The notes: a model not told the origin generated them from the letters alone. A stretch of 64,000 nt of DNA from Caldifarciminota bacterium (GCA_016930175.1 JAFGHJ010000023.1:22810-86809), one strand, 5' to 3'. Positions 8,138 to 18,283 are shown, counted from the first letter of the stretch. Program-made: numbers and translations.

Positions 8138-10207
8138 TTGAGCTTAAAGAAAAATCTTAACGAAGAACAGGAAAAAGCAGTTACACACACTTCCGGCCCC
8201 GCGCTTGTATTAGCAGGGGCCGGAAGTGGCAAAACAAGAGTTATAACTTACAGGATCGTTTACCTTTTAGAGCAAAAAGACGTAAAACCCTATAATATCC
8301 TTGCTGTGACTTTTACAAATAAGGCAGCCGACGAAATGAAAGAGCGTCTATATTCATTGGTAAGGAGGTCGACAAAAGGAATATGGATGGGAACATTCCA
8401 CTCAATTTGTGCACGATTATTACGTGAATTCGCTTCCTGCACGACATATTCGAGGAATTTTATTATTTACGATACTCAGGATCAACATAATCTGATCAAA
8501 AATATTATAAGAGATTCCGATATAGGAGAAAAAACCCTTGATTTTTATTATGTTCACCGCACTATATCAAATCTAAAGAACAGACTTATTGATGAATACG
8601 AATTCAAACCATACAATTATAAAACAGAACTGATTAAGAATATCTATCAGGAATATCAAACAAGACTTAAAGAAAATGACGCGATGGATTTTGACGATCT
8701 TTTATTCAATTTCTACACACTTCTCGACTCCAACACGGAAATAAGAAAGAATTTAAATGATAGGTTCAAATACAAATTGGTTGACGAATATCAGGATACC
8801 AATCCTTCGCAGTATCAGATATTAAAAAAATTGTCGGAGAGATATAAAGATGTCTTTGTTGTGGGTGACGACGACCAGTCAATATACGGGTTCAGAGGTG
8901 CGGATATAAACAATATTCTTGACTTTGAGGATGATTTTCCAAATTCAAAAGTTTACAAACTTGAAAGAAATTATAGATCTACAAAGAGAATTCTTGAAGT
9001 AGCCTCAACTGTCGTTAAAAATAACCGCTTAAGAAAAGGGAAAACCCTCTGGACCAAAGAGGAAGAGGGAGAAAAAATCACGCTTTTTTCGGCTTTTTCG
9101 GAGAAAGAAGAAGCCGCCAAACTAATAAAACTTTTAAAAAAAGAACTGGGCAAATACAATAAGAAGGATATACTTATTGCTTACAGAACAAACGCTCAAT
9201 CAAGAGCAATAGAAGATGCTTTATTAAAAGAAGAAATTCCGTACGTGATCGTAGGAGGAGTGAAATTTTATCAGAGAAAGGAAATAAAGGATATCCTATC
9301 CTATGTTAAGTTCATAGTCAACAAGAAGGATACGGTTTCCTTTTTCCGGATTTTAAACACTCCGAGAAGAGGTATCGGCAAAATAACAAGAGAAAAAACA
9401 GAAATGAAAGCAAAGGAAGAAAATATTTCTCTCTGGGAGGCTTCATGTAAGCTAGCCGGACAGGAACAGCCAATCGCGGATTTTGTAAATCTCATAAAAT
9501 CTCTGGAAGAAATAAAGCGTATAGATGAACTTATAGTGGCGATTGTAGAGAAAACCGGATATGTGGATATTCTTAAAGAGACGGATACGATTGAATCGGA
9601 AAGCAGAATCGAGAATATACAGGAATTGCTATCGGCAGCATATGAGTTTACTGAGAACTCGGAGAAGTATTCGCCGGAAGAATACCTGACCGAAGTGGGA
9701 TTAAAAACCGACATCGATAGCTGGAGTCGAACTGATTCCGTCAATTTAATGACTCTGCATAACACAAAAGGACTTGAATTCGACGTAGTTTTTATAGTCG
9801 GAATCGGGGAAGGGCTTCTGCCTCATTACAGAAGTATTAAGGAAGGCAACACGGAAGAAGAGCGTCGTCTTTTTTATGTCGGAATAACAAGAGCACGGAA
9901 GAAATTATTTTTGTCTTATTTCTTAACACACGGAGCAGGATGGGGAAGCACAAGAAGTATTCTTCCATCATCTTTCTTAAAGGAATTACCCCCCGGAGCT
10001 ATCGAAAACCTGGAAGATTATACACCTGGCGGAAACGAAAAGAAGCAATATATTTTAAGAGATAATAAAAATGATAGTAAGTGGGTAAATCATCCTATAT
10101 TCGGCAGGGGAGAGATATTGGATGTGGTGGACGGAGACAAATTATTGATATCATTTAACGGCACGACAAAAAAAATCAAACGGAGGTTCTTCGATGAAAG
10201 AAGTTGA
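8138..10207 (+). CDS. pcrA: UvrD/PcrA-type SF1A DNA helicase
   Basis: 689 residues with every SF1 helicase motif: Q-motif LNEEQEKAV, Walker A GAGSGKT, TFTNKAADEM, GTFHSICARLL, Walker B DEYQDTN, GDDDQSIYGFRGA, NYRST, TLHNTKGLEFDVVF and YVGITRARKKL. The C-terminus (about 635-685, HPIFGRGEILDVVDGDKLL) matches the Tudor-like domain that tethers PcrA/UvrD to RNA polymerase. It unwinds DNA 3' to 5' in excision repair and in clearing transcription-replication conflicts. The start is TTG with no obvious Shine-Dalgarno sequence and a TATAAT overlapping it, so the exact start is unsure. The stop overlaps gatC by 14 bases. Confidence 0.93.
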   Translation: MSLKKNLNEEQEKAVTHTSGPALVLAGAGSGKTRVITYRIVYLLEQKDVKPYNILAVTFTNKAADEMKERLYSLVRRSTKGIWMGTFHSICARLLREFASCTTYSRNFIIYDTQDQHNLIKNIIRDSDIGEKTLDFYYVHRTISNLKNRLIDEYEFKPYNYKTELIKNIYQEYQTRLKENDAMDFDDLLFNFYTLLDSNTEIRKNLNDRFKYKLVDEYQDTNPSQYQILKKLSERYKDVFVVGDDDQSIYGFRGADINNILDFEDDFPNSKVYKLERNYRSTKRILEVASTVVKNNRLRKGKTLWTKEEEGEKITLFSAFSEKEEAAKLIKLLKKELGKYNKKDILIAYRTNAQSRAIEDALLKEEIPYVIVGGVKFYQRKEIKDILSYVKFIVNKKDTVSFFRILNTPRRGIGKITREKTEMKAKEENISLWEASCKLAGQEQPIADFVNLIKSLEEIKRIDELIVAIVEKTGYVDILKETDTIESESRIENIQELLSAAYEFTENSEKYSPEEYLTEVGLKTDIDSWSRTDSVNLMTLHNTKGLEFDVVFIVGIGEGLLPHYRSIKEGNTEEERRLFYVGITRARKKLFLSYFLTHGAGWGSTRSILPSSFLKELPPGAIENLEDYTPGGNEKKQYILRDNKNDSKWVNHPIFGRGEILDVVDGDKLLISFNGTTKKIKRRFFDERS

Positions 10208-10487
10208 TATAAAACATCTTTCTAAACTCGCGAATATCGAACTGGAGAGAGAAGAAGAAAAGAAACTTCAGGAAGATCTTAATAAAATAATCAAACACAT
10301 TAGACAAATCCAGGAGGTTGAGGTACGCCAGACCCCGAATACTACGCACCTTAGCGTGGAAGCCTTGCCTTTTAGAGATGATAAAAAAGAAAAACCTCTG
10401 TCGGTAAAGGAAGTTCTGTCAAACACTAAAGAACAGTACAAAAATCATTTTACCATAAACAGGATGATAAATGAAGACAATACCTGA
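10194..10487 (+). CDS. gatC: Asp-tRNA(Asn)/Glu-tRNA(Gln) amidotransferase subunit C
   Basis: 97 residues. It has the GatC pattern: VDIKHLSKLANIELEREEEKK at the N-terminus, a central helix DLNKIIKHIRQI, and a C-terminal belt with PFRDD that wraps around GatA. It stabilises the GatAB complex, which amidates mischarged Glu-tRNA(Gln) or Asp-tRNA(Asn). It overlaps pcrA by 14 bases and gatA by 17 bases. Confidence 0.93.
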   Translation: MKEVDIKHLSKLANIELEREEEKKLQEDLNKIIKHIRQIQEVEVRQTPNTTHLSVEALPFRDDKKEKPLSVKEVLSNTKEQYKNHFTINRMINEDNT

Positions 10488-11883
10488 ATATCAGGAACTA
10501 TTCAAAAAAGGAGAAATCACTCCGACTGGTCTCCTTACTAACTGCCTTAAAAAAATAAATCCGTCTCTTAACGCTTATATAACGGTTACTGAAGAACTCG
10601 CAAGAAAAGGATTGAAGAAAGATTCGAAGGGCAAATTAAGGGGTATACCAATAGCAGTTAAGGATAACATAAATATAAAAGGAGTCCCTACAACCTGTGC
10701 TTCCAATGTTTTAAAGGGATTTATTCCGCCGTTTTCAGCCACCGTGATTGAGAGAATAGAGAAAAACGGAGGAATTTTTATAGGGAAAACCAATCTTGAT
10801 GAATTCGGAATGGGTTCTTCAACCGAGAGATCTTACTATGGACCGACTAAAAACCCTTTTGATGAGACAAAAGTTCCGGGCGGCTCGAGCGGCGGTTCTG
10901 CCGCGGCTGTATCTTCTGGGAGTGCCGTTATTTCACTCGGTTCCGACACAGGCGGTTCGGTGCGCCAGCCCGCCTCTTACTGCGGACTGGTTGGACTTAA
11001 ACCGACCTACGGAAGAGTCTCAAGGTATGGGCTCGTTGCTTTTGGGTCTTCTCTTGACCAGATTGGAATTATCGGAAGAAATTCTGTGGATGTCGGAATT
11101 ATGCTCGAAGTTATAGCCGGGTATGACCCGAAGGATTCGACTTCTTCAAAAAAGGAAATCGATGATTACAGCGATTTAAACGAAGTTTCCAAAAACATAA
11201 AGATAGGTATACCCGAGGAGTATTTTAAACATATAGACCCGGGAGTTCACTCGTCTGTTATGGAAATTAAGAGAAGAATCGAAAAAGAAGGTATATCATT
11301 CAAGTCAGTATCCCTGCCGACTACTGGCTATATAATACCAACTTACCAGGTAATTTCATACGCCGAAGCCTCTTCTAACCTCGCGAGATACGACGGCGTC
11401 AGATACGGCCTTCGAAAAAACGGGGAAAGCTTTCACGATACTATAAGAAAATCCAGGGATGCAGGTTTCCTTCCTGAAGTAAAAAGGAGAATCCTTGTGG
11501 GTACATTCGTTCTTTCCTCGGAAGCTATTGCCGAATATTATGAAAGAGCCGACCTCATAAGGAGATTAATAACGCAGGAATTCAATGAGGTTTTTAGAGA
11601 AGTAGATTATCTTTTAACTCCCGCAACGCCCACGCCCGCATTCCCTATAGGAGAGCGAACCGATGACCCGATCAGAATGCACGTACCGGACCGAATGACT
11701 GCCGGAGCCAATTTAGCAGGTCTTCCCGCGGTAGTCGCACCGGCGGGAATGATAGGGAATCTTCCCATAGGTTACCAGATAATCGGAAAACCTTTTGATG
11801 AGAAAGGAATTCTTTCCATTGTCAGACTCGTAGAAAAAATGGCACCGTTTGAAGGATTTTTAAAGGAAGTCAGAGATGAGTGA
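10471..11883 (+). CDS. gatA: Asp-tRNA(Asn)/Glu-tRNA(Gln) amidotransferase subunit A
   Basis: 470 residues. This is the amidase subunit of GatCAB, which releases ammonia from glutamine for transfer. The amidase signature is complete: catalytic Lys in AVKDNINIKG, then PGGSSGGSAAAV and GSDTGGSVRQPASYCG carrying the cis-Ser and nucleophilic Ser of the Ser-cisSer-Lys triad. The C-terminal substrate-binding region (TPATPTPAFPIGE, MTAGANLAGLPA, GYQIIGKPFDE) is intact and the length is normal. The start overlaps gatC by 17 bases and the end overlaps gatB by 8, which suggests coupled translation of the three subunits. Confidence 0.96.
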   Translation: MKTIPEYQELFKKGEITPTGLLTNCLKKINPSLNAYITVTEELARKGLKKDSKGKLRGIPIAVKDNINIKGVPTTCASNVLKGFIPPFSATVIERIEKNGGIFIGKTNLDEFGMGSSTERSYYGPTKNPFDETKVPGGSSGGSAAAVSSGSAVISLGSDTGGSVRQPASYCGLVGLKPTYGRVSRYGLVAFGSSLDQIGIIGRNSVDVGIMLEVIAGYDPKDSTSSKKEIDDYSDLNEVSKNIKIGIPEEYFKHIDPGVHSSVMEIKRRIEKEGISFKSVSLPTTGYIIPTYQVISYAEASSNLARYDGVRYGLRKNGESFHDTIRKSRDAGFLPEVKRRILVGTFVLSSEAIAEYYERADLIRRLITQEFNEVFREVDYLLTPATPTPAFPIGERTDDPIRMHVPDRMTAGANLAGLPAVVAPAGMIGNLPIGYQIIGKPFDEKGILSIVRLVEKMAPFEGFLKEVRDE

Positions 11884-13264
11884 ATACAGACCAACAATCG
11901 GCGTCGAGGTTCACGCTCAGCTCAAAACAGAGACAAAATTATTCTGCGGCTGTCCGGTAGCTTTCGGAGAAGAAGCAAACACTAATGTCTGCGCTATTTG
12001 CCTGGGGCTTCCCGGAGTTCTTCCGTCCCTTAATAAAAAGGCCGTGGAACTCGCTATAAAAGCCGGTCTTGCTTTGAATTGCGAAATACATACGAAATCA
12101 ATTTTTGCAAGAAAAAATTACTTCTATCCCGATTTACCAAAAGGTTACCAGATTACACAATATAGATTTCCAATCGCAACGGATGGAAAAATTTTAGTAG
12201 AAGGCAAAGAGATAAGAATTAAAAGGGTGCATCTTGAAGAAGAATCAGCAAAATCGATACACGAAACGGATAAATCCCTTATCGACTACAACAGATCCGG
12301 TGTGCCTTTAATAGAAATTGTGACGGAACCGGATATAGACTCGCCGGATATGGCGGTCGCTTATCTTAAAACTTTACAGAAAATATTACAATTCGAGAGC
12401 ATTTCTGATGCTGTAATGGCAAGGGCTGAATTCAGGTGCGAACCTAATATTTCGGTAAGTAAAGAAGAAGGAAAACTCGGGACAAGAACAGAAGTAAAAA
12501 ACCTAAATTCTTTTAAAGCGGTTAAAAACTCGCTTTCATCTGAAATTAAACGACAAATAGGTATTCTCGAGGCGGGCGAAGTGGTTGAACAGGCTACGAT
12601 ACATTATTCCGAGGAAACCGGTAAAACGTGGGTGGCTCGTTCAAAAGAGAAATCTTCCGATTACAGATATTTTCCCGAGCCGGACCTGCCGCCTCTCAAT
12701 GTGGATAAAAAATGGATAGAGGAAATTAAAGCGACTCTCGGGGAATTACCCGGGAGGAAAAAAGAAAAATATATCTCCCTTGGACTCAGCAAGGAAGACG
12801 CAAAAATAATATCGAGTTCCTCTGCTGCTTCGAGTTTATTTGAAGAAATCTTAAAGTTAGTTAATGAACCCCTGGAAGTAAGCAAATGGATTCTTAGAGA
12901 TTACAGAAGTCTGGGGGGACCTGACATATCCGCAGCCTCTTTTGCCGAGATGATAGAAATGGTTCTAAGTGGTGAAATTTCAAGGAATGCTGGAGCGGAA
13001 GTGCTCGCGGAAATGACTAGGACAAAAAAAGCGCCGAAGCAAATAGTAAAAGAAAAGAATCTTGCCCAAATATCAGATTCAAATGCCTTGGAGAAAATTG
13101 TACGGGAAGTTTTAGATGAGAATCCGGATGAATCAACTCGTTTGAAGAAAGGAGAGAAAAAACTTATCGGATTCTTCGTCGGTCAGGTAATGAAGAAAAC
13201 TAAAGGTAAAGCTGATCCTAAAGAGGTTTCACGGATAATATCCGAGTATGAAAAAAAATATTGA
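11876..13264 (+). CDS. gatB: Asp-tRNA(Asn)/Glu-tRNA(Gln) amidotransferase subunit B
   Basis: 462 residues. GatB binds the mischarged tRNA, activates the side-chain carboxylate with ATP and transfers ammonia. Seen here: IGVEVHAQLKTETKLFCGC, zinc-site cysteines (CGC and CAIC), FYPDLPKGYQITQY, LEEESAKS, DYNRSGVPLIEIVTEPD, RCEPNIS and the C-terminal YqeY-like helical tail with GFFVGQVMKKTKGKADP. Length is a little under the usual 475-480. The end overlaps uvrA by 17 bases. A complete GatCAB implies that Gln-tRNA, Asn-tRNA or both are made by the indirect route. Confidence 0.96.
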   Translation: MSEYRPTIGVEVHAQLKTETKLFCGCPVAFGEEANTNVCAICLGLPGVLPSLNKKAVELAIKAGLALNCEIHTKSIFARKNYFYPDLPKGYQITQYRFPIATDGKILVEGKEIRIKRVHLEEESAKSIHETDKSLIDYNRSGVPLIEIVTEPDIDSPDMAVAYLKTLQKILQFESISDAVMARAEFRCEPNISVSKEEGKLGTRTEVKNLNSFKAVKNSLSSEIKRQIGILEAGEVVEQATIHYSEETGKTWVARSKEKSSDYRYFPEPDLPPLNVDKKWIEEIKATLGELPGRKKEKYISLGLSKEDAKIISSSSAASSLFEEILKLVNEPLEVSKWILRDYRSLGGPDISAASFAEMIEMVLSGEISRNAGAEVLAEMTRTKKAPKQIVKEKNLAQISDSNALEKIVREVLDENPDESTRLKKGEKKLIGFFVGQVMKKTKGKADPKEVSRIISEYEKKY

Positions 13265-16013
13265 GATCAAGAAAGCGTCTGTTCACAACTTAAAAGGAAT
13301 AGACGTCGATATACCGCGTGACGAGTTGGTGATTATAACCGGCATTTCCGGGTCGGGCAAATCTTCTCTGGCGTTTGATACAATATACGCGGAAGGACAG
13401 AGAAGATATGTCGAATCGCTGTCGGCTTACGCCAGACAGTTCTTAGGTGTTATGGATAAGCCGGAGGTTCAATCTATAACAAACCTGTCCCCCACAATTT
13501 CAATAGAACAGAGAAAACTTTCTCGTAACCCTCGTTCAACCGTGGGTACGGTAACCGAAATATACGATTATCTTCGTGTTCTTTTCGCGAGAACCGGAAC
13601 CGCAGAGTGTTACAATTGCGGAAAGGAAATATCTTCTCAGACCGTGGATGAAATTGTTGCTCAAATTTTATCATACCCTAAAGATTCGCATCTATACATA
13701 CTTGCTCCTATTGCCAGAGGGAAAAAGGGTACATTTTCGGCAGAGTTGCGTAGAATTGAGGAAAAAGGATATGTAAGAGTGATAATAGACGGCGAAATTT
13801 TTGATATTGAGAGCGTTCCCGAACTCGATAAAAACAAACCGCATAATATCGAAATAGTCGTAGATAGAATAATGCCAAAAAAAGAAATAAGAAGCAGAAT
13901 TGCAGATTCCGTTGAAACCGCTCTTTCAGAAACCGAAGGTATATTAATATTGAGGGATATCGATAAAGACGAGAACAGAATATTCTCCACGCAATTTGCA
14001 TGTCCCGACTGCGGAATAAGTTATCCTGAAATTTCTCCGAGGCTATTTTCTTTTAATTCTCCCTACGGAGCCTGTCCGAAGTGTCAGGGCATAGGAACCG
14101 AGATGGAAATAGACCCGGAGAATATAATCCTTAACGAATCTTTATCGATTCTTGAAGGGGCAATAGCGCCAGTAGGAGAACCCGGAGGGAGATTCCTGCG
14201 CGAATTAAATGATGTTGCATTTAAATATAATTTGGACTTAAACAACCCCTGGGAAGATATAAATGAAAAAGATAGAAATATAATTTTATACGGTGCTGAT
14301 TACTGGGAGGGAGTGATACCCTATCTGAACAGAAGACACCGCAGTACCGAATCCGATTGGATAAGAAGCGAGATAGAAAAATATATGATCTTTGCACCCT
14401 GCACCGAATGTGGCGGCTCTCGCCTGCGAAAGGAAGCTCTGTCCATAAAAATAAATAATAAAAACATACATGATGTCGCTAAGATGAACATTACTCAAGC
14501 AAGAAAATTCACGGAAAATATAAAATTCAATGATGAAAGGCAGAAAATTGCTAATGAATTAATAAGAGAGATCCTTCACCGTCTTCGTTTCTTGGAAGAC
14601 GTAGGCGTAGATTACCTGACTCTGGAAAGGTCGACTCAAACACTTGCCGGAGGAGAAGCGCAGAGAGTACATCTCGCGACTCAAATCGGCTCCGGTCTGG
14701 TTGGAATTATTTATATCCTCGACGAGCCGACTATTGGTCTGCATGAAAGAGACATACTGAGGCTGATCAAAACTTTGAAATCTCTTAGAGATATCGGAAA
14801 TACTGTAATATTGGTAGAACATGATTTCAAAAGTATCTTATCCGCGGATTGGGTAATAGACCTTGGTCCAGGCGCAGGTGCGAAAGGAGGAAAAGTCGTA
14901 TTTACAGGTACCCCGGGGGATTTGAAGAAAAACGGTAAAACTATAACAGGCAAATATCTCTCCGGAAAAGAAAAAATTCCTGTACCTGATAAGCGAAATA
15001 AAAAGAAAAAAGATAAAACCATCAAAATTCTGGGTGCTGAAGGCAACAATCTTAAAAAGCTGGACGTCGAAATACCTCTGAACTGCTTTGTTTGTATAAC
15101 GGGTGTTTCGGGTTCAGGGAAAAGTACCCTGCTTATCGATATTTTATACCGGGCGCTCGCGAGAACCTTCCACGGTTCAAGATATCTTCCTCTTCCTCAC
15201 GAAAAAATAGAAGGAGTGGAAAATATCGATAAAGTAATAAACATCGACCAGAGTCCCATAGGCAGAACCCCCCGTTCAAATCCTGCGACGTATACAGGGG
15301 CATTTGATCCGATAAGAGACTTTTACGCCGAACTCCCCGCGTCGAGGGTCAGGGGCTACGACAAGGGAAGATTCTCATTCAATGTAGAGGGAGGAAGATG
15401 TGAAGAATGCAGCGGTCAGGGGCAGAAGAAAATAGAAATGCATTTCCTGTCCGATGTTTACGTTACCTGTAAAGCCTGCAAGGGAAAAAGGTATAAAAAA
15501 GAAACTCTGGAAGTAGAATATAAAGAGAAAAATATAGCGGATGTTCTCGATTTAACGGTATCGGAAGCTCTTTCCTTTTTTTTCGATATTCCAAATGCGA
15601 GGCAAAAGTTAAAACTCCTGCAGGATGTGGGTTTAGGATATATAAAACTCGGTCAGCCCGCGACCACTCTTTCGGGTGGGGAAGCCCAGAGAATAAAACT
15701 GGCAAAAGAACTTTCCAAAGTCGCAACAGGTGATACTCTTTATCTTCTCGACGAACCGACAACCGGTTTGCACGCTCATGATATTCGTTTGTTGTTAAAA
15801 ATACTGAGGCGGCTCGTTGATATGGGCAACACGGTCGTTGTTATCGAACATAATCTTGACGTAATAAAATGCGCGGACTGGATTATAGACCTCGGACCCG
15901 AAGGAGGAGCAGAAGGCGGAGAACTTATCGGCGAGGGTACTCCTGAAGAAATCGCGGAAATAAAAAAATCCTATACGGGGAAATTTCTGAAAGAAATCCT
16001 GGAGAAAAATTAA
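13248..16013 (+). CDS. uvrA: Excinuclease ABC subunit A
   Basis: 921 residues. This is the damage-recognising ATPase of nucleotide excision repair. Two ABC modules are present: Walker A GISGSGKSS near residue 31 and GVSGSGKST near 620, and signatures LAGGEAQRVHLA and LSGGEAQRIKLA. Zinc-binding cysteine pairs are visible: CYNCGKEI, CPDCGISY and CPKCQGIG in the first half, and CEECSGQG with CKACKGKRY in the second. The UvrB-binding and insertion domains lie between them. The gene is the last of the overlapping pcrA-gatCAB-uvrA operon. Only uvrA and a UvrD-type helicase are here; uvrB and uvrC are not in the window. Confidence 0.97.
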   Translation: MKKNIEIKKASVHNLKGIDVDIPRDELVIITGISGSGKSSLAFDTIYAEGQRRYVESLSAYARQFLGVMDKPEVQSITNLSPTISIEQRKLSRNPRSTVGTVTEIYDYLRVLFARTGTAECYNCGKEISSQTVDEIVAQILSYPKDSHLYILAPIARGKKGTFSAELRRIEEKGYVRVIIDGEIFDIESVPELDKNKPHNIEIVVDRIMPKKEIRSRIADSVETALSETEGILILRDIDKDENRIFSTQFACPDCGISYPEISPRLFSFNSPYGACPKCQGIGTEMEIDPENIILNESLSILEGAIAPVGEPGGRFLRELNDVAFKYNLDLNNPWEDINEKDRNIILYGADYWEGVIPYLNRRHRSTESDWIRSEIEKYMIFAPCTECGGSRLRKEALSIKINNKNIHDVAKMNITQARKFTENIKFNDERQKIANELIREILHRLRFLEDVGVDYLTLERSTQTLAGGEAQRVHLATQIGSGLVGIIYILDEPTIGLHERDILRLIKTLKSLRDIGNTVILVEHDFKSILSADWVIDLGPGAGAKGGKVVFTGTPGDLKKNGKTITGKYLSGKEKIPVPDKRNKKKKDKTIKILGAEGNNLKKLDVEIPLNCFVCITGVSGSGKSTLLIDILYRALARTFHGSRYLPLPHEKIEGVENIDKVINIDQSPIGRTPRSNPATYTGAFDPIRDFYAELPASRVRGYDKGRFSFNVEGGRCEECSGQGQKKIEMHFLSDVYVTCKACKGKRYKKETLEVEYKEKNIADVLDLTVSEALSFFFDIPNARQKLKLLQDVGLGYIKLGQPATTLSGGEAQRIKLAKELSKVATGDTLYLLDEPTTGLHAHDIRLLLKILRRLVDMGNTVVVIEHNLDVIKCADWIIDLGPEGGAEGGELIGEGTPEEIAEIKKSYTGKFLKEILEKN

Positions 16014-16263
16014 CCACAAAGGCACAAAGAACACAAAGCCCCACTCCCAACTAAATTTTGTATTTATTTAACCACAGAGTGCACAGAGAAAACAACTGTT
16101 TGTTTAAAACCCAACCCTTCCCAAAAACAAGTAACAACAAATTACACAAATGACACGAATGGTTTAATTTTTCTACTAAATCCCAATCCCTAAATCCTGA
16201 ATCCCAATTTTACCCTTGAATATTTACCTGAAAATGCGCATAATTGTAATAACGGAATAAAAA
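16014..16263. repeat. Intergenic repeats and weak promoter before the M48 gene
   Basis: The stretch holds three repeat words in one orientation: ACCACAAAGGCACAAAGAA at 16013-16031, ACCACAGAGTGCACAGAG at 16070-16087 and ACAAATTACACAAATGACAC at 16136-16155, then a run of CCCAATCCCTAAATCC-type text at 16183-16208. A possible promoter is TTGAAT (16216-16221), 17 bases, CATAAT (16239-16244). No reading frame of note. Confidence 0.6.
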
Positions 16264-18261
16264 ATGAAGTGTCCGAACTGTAAAGAAAGCGAACTCGCTC
16301 CGGTAATGACTAAAAACGGAGTGCTGGTGGATTATTGTCCGAGATGCGAAGGTATATGGCTGGATAGGGGAGAAATTTATTATTTTACAAAAACTCCTAA
16401 GTATCTGCGCTGGAAAATTAAAGACGGACTAAAGAATTCCAGGCTCTCTAAAATTCTAAATCCTCATTCTCATACTCCTCTCGTCGGACTACCCTTACGG
16501 GGAAACAAAATGGTGATTTACTATTGTCTTAAAACGGGAGGTGTCTGGATAGATAAAGAAGTACTGGATGAATTTCTTAGCGAAAAAAATTTCTTTATAA
16601 AAATCGAAATCGATAAAAATACCTTTCCTTCCGAACTCAAAGCTCCTGTAGGAGCGCCGGTTCATTTGCCAAACCTGGCTCTGACTTCCGGAGTGACTCT
16701 TTTTATCCTTTACGGGCTGCTTTCGCTGATTCTTATTTCGCTGGTAAATCTGGGCTATCTTGACCCGATTATAGCTTTGATTATCGGGGTTGGCATAGCG
16801 TTTGTGCAATTTTTAATCTCTCCTTTCCTGATGGATTTCGTTTTGCGATTTTTATACAAGATGAGATGGAGACCACTGGAAAGGTTACCAGAAAAATTGC
16901 AGACCTTTTTAAAAGATATTTCTCCTAAGCACAATATCAGAGTGCCGAAATTCGGAATAATTTATGACGGTTCACCCAACGCTTTTACCTACGGGCATGT
17001 TCCCAATGACGCAAGAATAATTATCACTTCGGGGCTTATGGATCTTCTTGGAGAGGATGAACTCGAAGCGGTGGTGGCGCATGAAATCGGTCACGCCGTA
17101 CACTGGGATATGCTTGTTATGACTATTGCATACGTTGTACCTTTGATTTTATACTATATTTTTCGCACCTTGATTCGAATAAAAACAAGCGGAAAAGACA
17201 AATCTGCCCCGGTTCGTTACGCAATTGCAATAAGTTCCTATGTTCTTTATTTGATATCCGAGTACATGGTCCTTGGTTTTTCGCGTGTAAGAGAATATTT
17301 TGCCGATAGGTTCGCAGGTAAAAATTGTAATCCTAATAATTTAGCCTCCGCTCTGGTTAAGATAGGATACGGTCTTGCGGGGAAAGGTAAGAAGAAAGAG
17401 CGCAGAAAACCGCAGTTGGAATCGATAAAAGCAATGGGAATATTCGACCCGACTTCAGCCGTCTCTTTGGCAATCTCCTCTTATCATCCCCGATTTATGG
17501 GAAGAGATGTAGATAAAGATACATTAAAAAGCGTCATGCGGTGGGATTTATGGAGTCCCTGGGCAAAGTATTATGAGCTTCACTCGACGCATCCTTTAAT
17601 AGCCAAAAGACTGCTCGCTTTAAGCAGACAGGCGGAAACTAAAGGTGAGTCTCCTTACGTTGTTTTTAACGAGAGACGTCCTGAAAGTTACTGGGACGAA
17701 TTTCTGCTCGATTTCTTAATAGTTTTATTGCCGGTTGTTGCGATTGTCTTAAGTGCGGTGCTCTTTTTTGTAAAACGGGATATTATGTTCCTTGAATTGG
17801 GTGTTTTATTATTGGGTGGAACTTATTTACTTAGAACTTTTTTCTCGTACAATTTTTCCTTCTTCCCCGAGATGAAAATTTCATCGCTTTTAAAGAAGGT
17901 TAAAGTCTCCGGTGTACGTCCTGTACCCTGCAGGATAAAAGGCAAAATTATCGGTAGAGGTGTACCTGGATTAATATGGAGCGAAGATTTCGTCTTGCAG
18001 GATGATACGGGAATAATATTCTTAGATTACCGTCAACCTCTGGGTATCTGGAATTTCTTGTTCGGGCTTTTGAGGGCTAAAAGATACCAGGGTGAAGAGG
18101 TTAAGATAACAGGATGGTACCGCCGTGCCCCGGTTCCTTATATAGAAATAAAAAGCATGGAAACATCAACAGGTAAAAGCACCTGTTATGTATTTAGGGT
18201 TAAAATTATAGTTGGAATAATACTTACACTTCTTGGCGCAGTTCTTCTTGTTTTAAAATAA
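16264..18261 (+). CDS. Membrane M48 metalloprotease fused to zinc-ribbon and GIDE-like domains
   Basis: 665 residues. Residues 3-28 form a TFIIB-type zinc ribbon (CPNCKE...CPRCEGIWLDRGE); a second, degenerate copy (about 70-106, CLKTGGVWIDKE) has lost most cysteines. Two hydrophobic segments (about 140-160 and 167-190) precede the HtpX/M48 protease core with HEIGH at 273-277 and the downstream Glu/Asp-type motif in VREYFADRFAG. Further membrane helices at about 475-515 lead to a C-terminal domain (about 525-640) with the look of a GIDE-type domain (VSGVRPVPCRIKGKIIG, FVLQDDTG, GWYRRAPVPYIEI), then a last membrane helix. The likely role is membrane protein quality control, as for HtpX. The combination of domains is unusual. 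Confidence 0.85.
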   Translation: MKCPNCKESELAPVMTKNGVLVDYCPRCEGIWLDRGEIYYFTKTPKYLRWKIKDGLKNSRLSKILNPHSHTPLVGLPLRGNKMVIYYCLKTGGVWIDKEVLDEFLSEKNFFIKIEIDKNTFPSELKAPVGAPVHLPNLALTSGVTLFILYGLLSLILISLVNLGYLDPIIALIIGVGIAFVQFLISPFLMDFVLRFLYKMRWRPLERLPEKLQTFLKDISPKHNIRVPKFGIIYDGSPNAFTYGHVPNDARIIITSGLMDLLGEDELEAVVAHEIGHAVHWDMLVMTIAYVVPLILYYIFRTLIRIKTSGKDKSAPVRYAIAISSYVLYLISEYMVLGFSRVREYFADRFAGKNCNPNNLASALVKIGYGLAGKGKKKERRKPQLESIKAMGIFDPTSAVSLAISSYHPRFMGRDVDKDTLKSVMRWDLWSPWAKYYELHSTHPLIAKRLLALSRQAETKGESPYVVFNERRPESYWDEFLLDFLIVLLPVVAIVLSAVLFFVKRDIMFLELGVLLLGGTYLLRTFFSYNFSFFPEMKISSLLKKVKVSGVRPVPCRIKGKIIGRGVPGLIWSEDFVLQDDTGIIFLDYRQPLGIWNFLFGLLRAKRYQGEEVKITGWYRRAPVPYIEIKSMETSTGKSTCYVFRVKIIVGIILTLLGAVLLVLK

Positions 18262-18283
18262 ACAGAACTAAAAAGGAGGTCTT

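Noticed and set aside
8133..8140. TATAAT at the start of pcrA as a promoter for a leaderless transcript
   Set aside because: The box overlaps the start codon, so a transcript from it would begin inside the gene.
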